Positions 52,915 to 61,764 of a stretch of 64,000 bases of DNA are shown here, in pieces (positions within the stretch are counted from its first letter, which is position 1; each line of letters opens with the position of its first letter). The translations under genes and the position numbers were made by a program. Source of the stretch: Desulfobacteraceae bacterium (GTDB lineage: Bacteria > Desulfobacterota > Desulfobacteria > Desulfobacterales > Desulfobacteraceae); the NCBI GenBank assembly GCA_016744295.1, contig JADGEQ010000039.1:1-64000 (forward strand), read 5' to 3'. The notes under the pieces were generated by a model. That model ran no database searches and was not told the DNA's origin. It worked only from the letters and a program-made list of their open reading frames with translations.

Positions 52915-55467
52915 TTAAAACCTGAGAAACTCCTGGGTCCAGTTTTCTTTTTCCTGGGGGGTCATCAGGAGAGAATACTGCCCGGCTGCCCGTTCTGAGG
53001 TGATAAAATCCATGAAAAAATCATAGACCGAGTTTTCCGCCATAATTTTTGTGTTTAAAGAGGCGTTCTGGGCATCCAGCAATTCCACAATGGACATGCT
53101 CCCCTTGGAATAATTGTCCACCACCAGTTCAAGGTTCTTCTGGGCAGATGCCGCACTGAGCTTTGTCAGATCAATGGAAGGATAGGAGGCGCCGATGGCA
53201 ACCAGGGAGCGCCGGATATTTTCTGAGATCTTATTGCCCACTTCGTTTCTTGAAAATTTGAGCTGATTACCTGTTTCAAGGGATTTTATCTTAAATGCTT
53301 TCTTGGCACCGCCCTCATACAGGGGAAGGGTAATATTGAGTCCCACCGACCAATAGGTGTCATTGGGCTCTTTAAACAGCGGGGCAAGGGATCCCAGGGA
53401 GCTGTTAAAATCGCTGCCGGATCCATTTTTGGCAAAGGTGTTGCCAAGATCACCGGTCAGGTTGACACTAGGGGACCAATAGGATCGTTTTGCATATTCA
53501 TAAACCGCTTGCTGGGCCTGGATCTGTTGGTCAAGGGATTGAAGTTCCGGGGATTGCTCAAGCCCTTTTTGGACAAAAAAATCTCTGAATATTTTAAATC
53601 TGTCTGGGTTTTCGATATCCAGGGCTTTACGGGTCCGGGGGTTGCTGACCAGGAACAAGCCGTCATTGAGCCCGATATCGGTGATGGCCGTCTCCTTTTC
53701 CATGTCTAGGTCCAGAATTTGATGGAGATGAATCTTACTGGCAGCAACTTTTGCCATGGCGTCCAGGTAAAAGGTATAGGCATTGGCAGCCTCGCTTTCC
53801 AAGCGGTAAACGTCGGAGGGTCCTGAAAATCCGGCCCGGTATCTGTTGTTGGCAAGGGTCAGATTGGAGCGGATCAATTTCAGGTTTTCCAGTTGAATTC
53901 TGGCATTGGCCCTTGCCTTTAGAACATATATATAGGCAATTCCGGTTTCCAGTACGGCATCCAGTTGTTCCTGGTTTTCAGAAAGCGCCAGGGCCTTTTG
54001 GTAATGCCGGCTTGTTTTCAGATTGGTGTTGGCCATGTCTGAATAAATAAGCTGGGTGACCCGGGCTGTTACATCCCATGATCTTTCTGCAATTCCTGAA
54101 ATGGCAGAGGTTCTGTCTTCATCAATGACCTTGCCGCCGATGCCGGCACTCAGTTGGGGATAAAATCGAGACAGGGCATTTTTTATATCCATTTCCCCGG
54201 CTGCTACTTGCCTTGCCTTGCTTTTCAGCCCCTGGTTCTGTTTAAGGGTCAGGTTGACCGCATCCAGCAGGGTGAGTCTCTCTCCTAGGGTTGCGGCTTT
54301 CATGAATGCTGATTGTTCCGAGGCAATTTTATCTTGGGAAACCCTGGGGGAAATATTAATCGCCCTGGCAGGGGGTGATCCCAGGGCCGGCGCATTCGGA
54401 TCTGCCTTCCTGGGCGGCAATACCCTGAGGGTTTCATCCGGGGGGACCAGGTTCATGGATTTGGCAGCAGTTATATCCCTCTGCTGGTTGATCACTTCGG
54501 CCCGGGCCAGAATGGCAAAGGAGGGGGAAATGCCAATGGCTTTTGCTGTTTCCATGTTGATGATCAGATGATCATCCTTTGAAAATGCAACGGGAATATT
54601 TTCCAGTCGTTCCCCGAGAAGGGTCCGTTGAACCAAAAGGCCAATGCGCCGGACATACCGTTTTTCCAGGGCAGACTGATTAAAACCGGCCAAAAGTCCC
54701 TTTGCAACCATATCTTTTCCGTAAACGGAAAATCCCGGCAATTTATGCGCTTTCAAATAGGAGACGATGGTTTCAATCTGTCGGTCTGATAGTCTTTTAA
54801 GATCCCCCAGGAAAACCGCATCAAACTTGTCTCCAATTGCCTCTAGGGCGGCCTTGGGGGAGCTACCCACCGGAATAAAGACCATGTTCATGCCTATGGC
54901 CCGGGATAGCTTTGTAAACTCTTGTTTGCCCTTGGGAAGCATTTCCTTTAGACTTGCATCAAATAAATAGACAGGCTTTTCAAAGGGCGCCACCTGCTTT
55001 AAGGTTTTCATGGTCTGGCTGAAATCTGTTGAAAAGGCCACATACACCAGGTTCTCCCTGCCGCTTTTTCCCTTGCGAATAGGAACATTCTGGATATCCG
55101 TGCTCAGAATAATGCCGCCGATGGCGGGTTTGGGCAACTCTTTTTTCTGGCAGAGAAAATAGCTGCCCATATGTCCCAGAGTTATGATCAGATCCACCTC
55201 ATTGTCATTAATGAGACGCTCCACCCCGGTTTGGATGCTGTTGGGGGTACAATTGGCAACAATATGTTTGTTTGCCGGAAACCTCACATCAAATTCAGAC
55301 CGGGTGAGGGAGGTTACCTCGGCTTTAATCCGGGTTAGTAGATTTGCCGAAGAAAGGGCATGGCAATCCTCAAGCACACCAATGGTAAAAGGGTTTGCGT
55401 AACTATTTACACTTGCCAATAAAAGCACCCCAAAAACAAGGAAAGAAAGGGTTAATCTGTATCTCAT
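52915..55467 (-). CDS. Fusion: ABC_sub_bind-type domain + TolC-like outer-membrane efflux protein
   Basis: An 850-residue exported protein. After a signal peptide (to about 25) residues about 27-330 resemble ABC_sub_bind (TrpX-type) periplasmic binding proteins (FTIGVLEDCHALSSANLL, EVDLIITLGHMGSYF, GFSVYGKDMVAKGLLAGFNQ). Residues about 385-845 are an outer-membrane efflux protein with the paired OEP repeats (LTLLDAVNLTLKQNQGLKSK, ANNRYRAGFSGPSDVYRLES, LELVVDNYSKGSMSIVELLD). GGAGG is 5 nt before the ATG. It is the last gene of the adaptor-RND-TolC operon. Ordinary TolC proteins are about 450-500 residues and lack the binding domain. Confidence 0.85.
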   Translation of the reverse strand: MRYRLTLSFLVFGVLLLASVNSYANPFTIGVLEDCHALSSANLLTRIKAEVTSLTRSEFDVRFPANKHIVANCTPNSIQTGVERLINDNEVDLIITLGHMGSYFLCQKKELPKPAIGGIILSTDIQNVPIRKGKSGRENLVYVAFSTDFSQTMKTLKQVAPFEKPVYLFDASLKEMLPKGKQEFTKLSRAIGMNMVFIPVGSSPKAALEAIGDKFDAVFLGDLKRLSDRQIETIVSYLKAHKLPGFSVYGKDMVAKGLLAGFNQSALEKRYVRRIGLLVQRTLLGERLENIPVAFSKDDHLIINMETAKAIGISPSFAILARAEVINQQRDITAAKSMNLVPPDETLRVLPPRKADPNAPALGSPPARAINISPRVSQDKIASEQSAFMKAATLGERLTLLDAVNLTLKQNQGLKSKARQVAAGEMDIKNALSRFYPQLSAGIGGKVIDEDRTSAISGIAERSWDVTARVTQLIYSDMANTNLKTSRHYQKALALSENQEQLDAVLETGIAYIYVLKARANARIQLENLKLIRSNLTLANNRYRAGFSGPSDVYRLESEAANAYTFYLDAMAKVAASKIHLHQILDLDMEKETAITDIGLNDGLFLVSNPRTRKALDIENPDRFKIFRDFFVQKGLEQSPELQSLDQQIQAQQAVYEYAKRSYWSPSVNLTGDLGNTFAKNGSGSDFNSSLGSLAPLFKEPNDTYWSVGLNITLPLYEGGAKKAFKIKSLETGNQLKFSRNEVGNKISENIRRSLVAIGASYPSIDLTKLSAASAQKNLELVVDNYSKGSMSIVELLDAQNASLNTKIMAENSVYDFFMDFITSERAAGQYSLLMTPQEKENWTQEFLRF

Positions 55468-55485
55468 GTCAGCCTCCGAAAAAAA

Positions 55486-58400
55486 TTATGCTTTTATTTT
55501 GAAAAAAAGTGTGTACAAAACCGGAACAAAAATCATGGTTAAAACCGATGCAAACACAAGTCCTGCAATAATGGTTACGGCCATGGAAACAAAAAATGCA
55601 TCCAAAACCAGAGGTGCCATGCCAAGGGCCGTGGTGGAAGCTGCCATGCCTACAGGGATCAACCGACTGGTACCCGAATCTATCACCGCCTCCAGGGGGT
55701 GTTTTCCTTCCCTGATCTGAAGGTTGATTTCATCAATCAATACAATGGCATTTTTGATGAGCATGCCGGACAGGCTCAAAACCCCCAGGATGGCCATGAA
55801 CCCAAAGGGCTGGTTTGTCAGAAGCAGACCTGCGGTTACCCCGATCAAAGACAGGGGAACGCAGAGGAAAATAATTAAAGGTTGCTTAATGGCGTTAAAC
55901 AGGGAAATCACCACGATGACCATGACCAGAAAAACCACTGGAATCAGCCCGAACAAAGAGGTCTGGGCATCGGCGGAACTCTCAAACTCCCCTCCCCATT
56001 CCATAAAATATCCCTGGGGCAGTTTAAAATCAGCCACCGGTGTCATCAAAGCGCCCTGGAGCTGGCTGGTCATGAACCCGATTTTGGGATCTGCTTTGAC
56101 GGTGATGGTTTTCATCCGGTTCCTGCGCCAGATAATATCATCGTCAAACACGGTTTCAAACCGGGAGACCACCTGGCGCAGGGGAATCATTCGTCCGGCT
56201 TTAGGGCTCCAGATTGAAAGGTTATTGATGCTGTCAATATTGGTCCGCTCTTGTTCACTGGCCCGGATAATAATGGGCAGCAGCTCGTCCTTGTCCCTGA
56301 AAAGCCCCACGGGTTGTCCCAGTTCAAATGCCTGTTTGAGTACCGTTGCCACGTCGGGCTTGGTAATACCGTTGAGGTTTGCCTGGTCATCGGCCAGGAC
56401 CACCCGGATATTTTTCACCCGCTGTTCCCAATCCGTGTTGATACAGGTGGCAAACCCGGTATTGGCAATCATCTGTATAATTTTAGAAGAGAGATCTCTG
56501 AGGGTATCGGCTTCCGGCCCCATAATCCGCAGCTCCACCTTGGGTCCGGCCGACCCCATGGCAAATTTTTCCACCTTGGGCCTGGCATCGGGGAAATGTT
56601 CTATCAGATGGGTCTCAATATTCAGCATCATATCGCTGATAATTCGGTAATCATCCACATCCACAAGAAACTGGGCATAGGCGGAGTTTGTCAGTTCCGG
56701 GGCATAGGTCAGCAGAAACCGCAGCCCTCCTTTTCCCACAAGGGATGTCACATGACTCACATGGTCCAATCCCTTTAAATAGGATTCGATTTTCTTAACA
56801 TTTTTTTGGGTTTCACTGATATGGGTTCCCTGGGGCAGCCAGAACCCCACCATGAACTGGGGTCGGGTGGAATCCGGGAAAAAACTTTGCTCTATTTTTC
56901 CAAACCCCATGAGGGCGGCAACAAACATTACGATAACAATCCCGGCTGTGATCCATTTGAAACGGATGCAAAACCGCAACACCTTCTTGTATCTTTTGAA
57001 AAATCCGGAATCATAGGGATCTTTAGGGGCTTCCCCTGCTTTTTTTACGGTTGGTTTCAGAAACATTACCCCAAGAAGGGGGGTCATGGTAACGGCGGTT
57101 ATCCAGCTCAGAGACAGGGAGTAAAGAATTACCTGGTACAGGGAACGGCAAAACTCGCCGGTGGAATCGTCGGAGGTGCCAATGGCGGCAAAGGCTAGAA
57201 TTGCCACAGCCGTGGCACCGGCCAGGGGCATACCCGTCTGTTTGACCACAGTGATGGCCGCCTCTTTGGGGTCCACGCCCTGCTTTATTTTTGTGCCCAT
57301 GCCGTCAATGACCACAATGGCGTTGTCCACCAGCATCCCCAGGGCAATGATAAGCGCCCCCAGGGAAATCCTTTCCAGGGCAACATTGTTCATGAGCATT
57401 AAAATAAAAGTGGCGCAGATGGTAACCACCAGGACAAAGCCGATAATGGCGGCGCTGCGAAATCCCATGAACAGCATGAGGACCACGATGACAATGCCTA
57501 CGGCTTCCACAAGATTTATCATGAATCCGGAAATCGCCTTGGTTACCGTATCCGACTGGTAGGAAATGGAAGAGATATCAATTCCCATGGGGGTATATTC
57601 TTTGAGTTCGTCCAGCCGTTTTTGGACCCCTTCCCCCATGACCACAGCATTGCCCCCCAGCCGGGTGGAAATACCGATACCAATACCGATCTTGCCGTCA
57701 TACCGGAGAATGGTGGTCTGGGGGTCCACATACCCCCGGGAGACCGTGGCAATATCTTTCAGATGAATGGTTTTGTTAGACCCCTGGATGGGAATGAGCA
57801 GGTTTTCAAATTGTTTGACCGTGGTAAAGGTGCCCGTGGCAACGATGGTGATAAATTCGGTGCCCACTCGGACCTTGCCGGCATCGGCCACCATGTTCTT
57901 GGCCTGAACCGCCTGGCCAATGGCAGAGGGGGGTACCCCCAGCTGGGCCATGCGGTCACGGTCCGGTTCTATGTAGACGGCTTCGTCCCGCATTCCATAG
58001 GTGTCGACTTTTGCCACATCTTGTACCAGCAGCAGTTCCAGGCGAAGCATTTTGACATATTCCTTGAGTTCAGCATAGGAATATTCATCCCCGGTAATGG
58101 CCAGAAAAACACCGTAGACATCCCCGTAATCGTCAAATACTGTAGAGGGACCAGCTCCGGGGGGAAGTGCACCTTGGGTATCATTGACCTTTCTCCGCAA
58201 TTCATCCCAGACCTGGGGCAGGGTGGTTTTATCGTAGTTGTTTTGTATCTCAACGGTGATGGTGGACAAACCCGGCACCGAGCGGGAGGTCACTTTTTTA
58301 AGCTGCCCCATCTGCTGGATGGCCAGCTCAAGCCGGTCTGTCACCTCTTCCTCCACCTCATGGGCAGAGGCGCCCTGGTAGGCAGTTACCACCAGCGCCT

Positions 58401-58530
58401 CTTTGATGGTGAATTCCGGGTCCTCCAGCATGCCCAGCTTTGTGAAGGAAATAACTCCCGCCCCGAGCATCACCAGGGTCATGACAATGGTAATTACTTT
58501 TTTTTCTATGGCAACTTTAGCAAAATTCAT
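55486..58530 (-). CDS. RND efflux pump
   Basis: A 1014-residue RND transporter. TM1 starts near residue 12 (VITIVMTLVMLGAGVISF); RND TM4 signature GMLVDNAIVVIDGMGT near residue 403; second-half counterpart GMLIKNAIVLIDEINLQ near 920. It probably pumps a small toxic or signalling molecule outwards with the adaptor (21 bp upstream) and the fused TolC (18 bp downstream). It is a different subtype from the pump at 36-39.5 kb: shorter loops and weaker resemblance. No specificity residues can be read. Confidence 0.93.
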   Translation of the reverse strand: MNFAKVAIEKKVITIVMTLVMLGAGVISFTKLGMLEDPEFTIKEALVVTAYQGASAHEVEEEVTDRLELAIQQMGQLKKVTSRSVPGLSTITVEIQNNYDKTTLPQVWDELRRKVNDTQGALPPGAGPSTVFDDYGDVYGVFLAITGDEYSYAELKEYVKMLRLELLLVQDVAKVDTYGMRDEAVYIEPDRDRMAQLGVPPSAIGQAVQAKNMVADAGKVRVGTEFITIVATGTFTTVKQFENLLIPIQGSNKTIHLKDIATVSRGYVDPQTTILRYDGKIGIGIGISTRLGGNAVVMGEGVQKRLDELKEYTPMGIDISSISYQSDTVTKAISGFMINLVEAVGIVIVVLMLFMGFRSAAIIGFVLVVTICATFILMLMNNVALERISLGALIIALGMLVDNAIVVIDGMGTKIKQGVDPKEAAITVVKQTGMPLAGATAVAILAFAAIGTSDDSTGEFCRSLYQVILYSLSLSWITAVTMTPLLGVMFLKPTVKKAGEAPKDPYDSGFFKRYKKVLRFCIRFKWITAGIVIVMFVAALMGFGKIEQSFFPDSTRPQFMVGFWLPQGTHISETQKNVKKIESYLKGLDHVSHVTSLVGKGGLRFLLTYAPELTNSAYAQFLVDVDDYRIISDMMLNIETHLIEHFPDARPKVEKFAMGSAGPKVELRIMGPEADTLRDLSSKIIQMIANTGFATCINTDWEQRVKNIRVVLADDQANLNGITKPDVATVLKQAFELGQPVGLFRDKDELLPIIIRASEQERTNIDSINNLSIWSPKAGRMIPLRQVVSRFETVFDDDIIWRRNRMKTITVKADPKIGFMTSQLQGALMTPVADFKLPQGYFMEWGGEFESSADAQTSLFGLIPVVFLVMVIVVISLFNAIKQPLIIFLCVPLSLIGVTAGLLLTNQPFGFMAILGVLSLSGMLIKNAIVLIDEINLQIREGKHPLEAVIDSGTSRLIPVGMAASTTALGMAPLVLDAFFVSMAVTIIAGLVFASVLTMIFVPVLYTLFFKIKA

Positions 58531-58551
58531 TAAATTTTTCCCGCAACGGAT

Positions 58552-59664
58552 TTATTTATATTCACGAACGGTCATACCGTTCCGGAGTTGATGGATACCG
58601 GAAACAGCTATTATTTCCCCGGTTTTCAGACCTTTTAGTATGAAAACACTGGCATCGGACATTTCCCCTATTTCCACAGGCTGTTGTTTAACTTTATGCG
58701 TATCCGGATTAATGAGCCAGACCATGCCGTTCTTGGCTTCGTCTGAAAAAATCGCCTTTGCCGGAATCATGGGGTTCCCTTCGGAATCCATGGTTCCCGA
58801 GAGTTTGAGCCTTGCGGTCATGCCGGGCAGGATGGTGTTTTCTTTGGGCGGGATAAACCCAAAGGTAATTTCAAAGGTTCTGGTGACGGGATCTGCCATG
58901 GTGGCTGTTTCCTTAAATGTTGCTTTGAAAATCTGTCCCGGCAGGGAAGAAACCGATATTTCCGGTTTCAGGGTCTGGGTCAGCTGGGACAGGGAGGTGC
59001 CCTTTCTGACCTGGGCATAATCCTGTTCGGGAATATCCACCAGCATTTCAAGGGAGGAATCATCATGGATGACCAGGATGGGCTGTTTGGCCTGGATGTT
59101 TTGAAAATTATCGGCAATTTTCCGGGCAATCAGTCCTGAAAAAGGAGCCACAAGCCGGGTATCCTCCACTGCTTTTTTCGCAGATCGGGTGCTTGCCTGG
59201 GCCACTTCAAAATTTCGCCTGGCCACATCCAGGTCTCTTCGGGAAATGGTATTATTTTCATACAATTCCCTGGACCTTTCGTAATCTGCCCTGGCTGCAT
59301 TCAGATCTGCATTGGCAGAATCCAGGATGGTCTGGAAATCCCTTGGGTCCAGACTGGCAAGAAGCGTCCCCTTCATGACTCTTTGTCCTTCTGCCATTGG
59401 AAACTGGATAATTCTGCCGGGTATTTCAAAGGCCATATCCACTTCCTGGACTGCTTTGATTTTGCCTGAGTATTCCATGGGAATGCCGGTTCCTGAGTCG
59501 CCCACCCTTAGAAATTTAACCGGTCGGATCATTTCTTTTTCTTTGACCGCAGTTTCCTGGCCGCAGCCTAAAACAAAGCAGAGACAAAGGATCATTGCGC
59601 CAAGAAACAAGGATGGCATGGCAGCAAAACCTTGTTTGGGCAAATGTTCTGGAAAATCTGACAT
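58552..59664 (-). CDS. RND periplasmic adaptor lipoprotein
   Basis: A 370-residue membrane fusion protein. The N terminus ends LCLCFVLGC, a lipobox with the acylated Cys at about residue 34, so it is lipid-anchored. Then barrel-sandwich (SGKIKAVQEVDMAFEIPGRI), alpha-hairpin (FQTILDSANADLNAARADYE), lipoyl half (VAPFSGLIARKIADNF) and beta-barrel (PPKENTILPGMTARLKLSGT). AAGGAG lies 7 nt before ATG59664. First gene of the operon with RND and TolC. A segment of it (58756-58853) is duplicated at 50167-50275. Confidence 0.93.
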   Translation of the reverse strand: MSDFPEHLPKQGFAAMPSLFLGAMILCLCFVLGCGQETAVKEKEMIRPVKFLRVGDSGTGIPMEYSGKIKAVQEVDMAFEIPGRIIQFPMAEGQRVMKGTLLASLDPRDFQTILDSANADLNAARADYERSRELYENNTISRRDLDVARRNFEVAQASTRSAKKAVEDTRLVAPFSGLIARKIADNFQNIQAKQPILVIHDDSSLEMLVDIPEQDYAQVRKGTSLSQLTQTLKPEISVSSLPGQIFKATFKETATMADPVTRTFEITFGFIPPKENTILPGMTARLKLSGTMDSEGNPMIPAKAIFSDEAKNGMVWLINPDTHKVKQQPVEIGEMSDASVFILKGLKTGEIIAVSGIHQLRNGMTVREYK

Positions 59665-59740
59665 GGGGATCTCCTTATGGAATAGATTTATTTTTGCATG
59701 TTTAAGATATGATCATAGGTTTACCCTCTGGCGGGGGCCA

Positions 59741-59766
59741 GGTCAATAAAAAAGGTCAATAAAAAA
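59741..59766. repeat. Tandem 13-bp repeat in the divergent intergenic region
   Basis: Two perfect copies of GGTCAATAAAAAA (59741-59753 and 59754-59766) lie between the divergent adaptor and AhbA/B-like genes. They could be regulator half-sites or slippage products. Confidence 0.6.
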
Positions 59767-59869
59767 GGGCGATATAAAACAAGATATTGACAATTTATTA
59801 ACAAATAGGTCACATTGGGAATTGAAAACTGTAACCTTAAAATATGAATCATAATGAAACCTTAAAGAT

Positions 59870-60346
59870 GTGAATATGCTGACAGATCTGGAAAAACAAA
59901 TAATTGCCCTGCTTCAAACGGATATTCCCGTTGTCAAACGTCCTTTTTTGGAAATGGCCGAAAAAATAGGCATTACCGAAGATGCGTTTTTAAAGGTTCT
60001 CAACGACCTCAACGGCCGGAAAATGATCCGCAGGTTTGGCGCCACTATCAAACACCAGAAATCAGGATACAATGCCAATGCCATGGTTGCCTGGAAGGTT
60101 GATGAAGAGAGGGTGGAACGAGTGGGAAATATCATGGCCACCTTTGGGGAAATCACCCACTGCTATAGAAGAAACCCCGCACCGGGATGGGAATATAATT
60201 TATACACCATGGTCCATGCTGCAGATGAAGAAGGTTGCTTTGCCATTGTTAAAAAAATTTCCCAGGCCGTGGAAGAAACCGAATACACCCTGCTTTTCTC
60301 CCGGCAGGAATTGAAAAAAACATCCATGAAATATTTTGAAGACTGA
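59870..60346 (+). CDS. Lrp/AsnC-like protein of the siroheme decarboxylase (AhbA/AhbB) family
   Basis: A 158-residue protein. An N-terminal winged helix-like part (LTDLEKQIIALLQTDIPV) precedes a C-terminal alpha/beta domain with THCYRRNPAPGWEYNLYTMV (near residue 94), the motif of AhbA/AhbB/NirDLGH proteins that decarboxylate siroheme. Known family: heme d1 and alternative heme b synthesis. The single copy here, with a neighbouring B12-radical SAM gene, may be a regulator or one subunit whose partner lies elsewhere. The start is GTG59870 or ATG59876; neither has a strong ribosome site. It overlaps the next gene by 11 bp. Confidence 0.7.
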   Translation: MNMLTDLEKQIIALLQTDIPVVKRPFLEMAEKIGITEDAFLKVLNDLNGRKMIRRFGATIKHQKSGYNANAMVAWKVDEERVERVGNIMATFGEITHCYRRNPAPGWEYNLYTMVHAADEEGCFAIVKKISQAVEETEYTLLFSRQELKKTSMKYFED

Positions 60347-61682
60347 TTTGCCCCGTATCCTTTGTGTAAATCCCTGGATCCATGATTTTGCCGCCTATGA
60401 TTTCTGGGCAAAACCCCTGGGACTTTTATCCCTTGCCGCTATCCTGAGGGAGAACGGGGTGGATATAAACTATGTGGATTGTCTTGACAGGTTTCATCCC
60501 CGAGCAACTCAACCGGTAAAGGTGCTGTGGGACGGCAGGGGGCCTTTTCGCAAAACATCCATCCCTTTTCCAGAGGAGGTCGGGCCCTTACCTGATGGGG
60601 TTGCCCAGCCCTTCTCCCGGTATGGAATTGACCCGGAATGGTTTGTCCAGGATCTTAAACAACTGCCCAGGCCCGATTTGATCTTTGTGACATCTCTTAT
60701 GACCTATTGGGCCACAGGGGTCAGGGAAACCATAGAAATAATAAAAACTGTTTTTCCTAGTGTGCCTGTAATTTTGGGGGGAATCTATGCAGGACTCTGC
60801 CCGGAACACGCCATAGCCAATTCCCTGGCAGACCGGGTGGTAACAGGGCCGGGGGAAGCCTGCCTGAAATCTCTTGTCAAGGAATTTACCGGCTATGAGC
60901 TTGGGTTTATTCCCGATTCCGATGATCTGGACACCTTTCCCTTTCCGGCCCTTGACCTGCAGTCCCATTTGGCCTATGCCCCCATCATGACTTCAAGGGG
61001 ATGTCCCTTCGCCTGTGAATATTGCGCCTCTTCCTTTTTGGAGCCCACCCTTCGGCGGCGTTCTCCGACCCATGTATTTAAAGAGATTGTGCATTGGCAG
61101 TCCCATGGGATTAAAAATTTTGCTTTTTATGATGATGCCCTGCTGGTGAACGGCAAATCCCATGCTTTTCCTTTGTTTGAAAAAATTATTGATTCAAAAA
61201 TGGATTTGAATTTTCATACCCCCAATGCCATACATATTAGGGAAATCACCCGGGAGGCATCCGTGCTTATGTTCAGAGCCGGTTTTAAGTCCATTCGCCT
61301 GGGGCTGGAAACCACCAATTTTTCCACTGGTAGAAATCATGATATCAAGGTTGGGGAGAATGAATTTTTTACGGCGGTAGAACACCTTAAATCCGCCGGA
61401 TTTGATACCGGACAACTGGGGGCCTATCTTCTGTGCGGTCTACCGAATCAGGATATGGAAGAGGTGGCCCTCTCCATGGAGATTGTAAAAACGACAGGAA
61501 TTTTGCCGGTGCTTGCCTATTACACCCCCATCCCCCATACCCCCATGTGGGCGGCTGCCGTTGAAAATGCCCGGTTTGACATCACCAAACACCCTGTTTT
61601 TACAAATAATACCCTATTCCCCTGCATCCAGTCCGAGAAAGATCTTCATCGCATTTCCCAATTGAAAAATATGAAAATTTAG
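60336..61682 (+). CDS. B12-binding radical SAM protein
   Basis: A 448-residue enzyme. An N-terminal Rossmann-like cobalamin-binding region (about 5-170, ILCVNPWIHDFAAYDFWAKP, then VPVILGGIYAGLCP) precedes a radical SAM barrel with MTSRGCPFACEYCASS near residue 213, carrying the CxxxCxxC cluster ligands, followed by FYDDALLV and SIRLGLETTNFSTG, typical SAM-contact segments. The substrate is unknown. The start is a TTG, 60336 or 60348; the first overlaps the AhbA/B-like stop by 11 bp, indicating coupling. No SAM methyltransferase motif beyond the core is evident. Confidence 0.85.
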   Translation: MKTDLPRILCVNPWIHDFAAYDFWAKPLGLLSLAAILRENGVDINYVDCLDRFHPRATQPVKVLWDGRGPFRKTSIPFPEEVGPLPDGVAQPFSRYGIDPEWFVQDLKQLPRPDLIFVTSLMTYWATGVRETIEIIKTVFPSVPVILGGIYAGLCPEHAIANSLADRVVTGPGEACLKSLVKEFTGYELGFIPDSDDLDTFPFPALDLQSHLAYAPIMTSRGCPFACEYCASSFLEPTLRRRSPTHVFKEIVHWQSHGIKNFAFYDDALLVNGKSHAFPLFEKIIDSKMDLNFHTPNAIHIREITREASVLMFRAGFKSIRLGLETTNFSTGRNHDIKVGENEFFTAVEHLKSAGFDTGQLGAYLLCGLPNQDMEEVALSMEIVKTTGILPVLAYYTPIPHTPMWAAAVENARFDITKHPVFTNNTLFPCIQSEKDLHRISQLKNMKI

Positions 61683-61764
61683 GATATACCCCTCTCAGCT
61701 TTGTTAGAATTTGATTAGAGTTATCTTTAAATACGATTAACAGGCAAAATCAAAGAGGGGCCAC

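Noticed and set aside
55724..56650. A 308-residue open frame on the plus strand
   Set aside because: Antisense shadow of the RND pump gene with Met/Arg/Thr-rich composition typical of such shadows.
57622..58533. A 303-residue open frame on the plus strand
   Set aside because: It is the antisense shadow of the RND pump gene; no ribosome site and no domain pattern.
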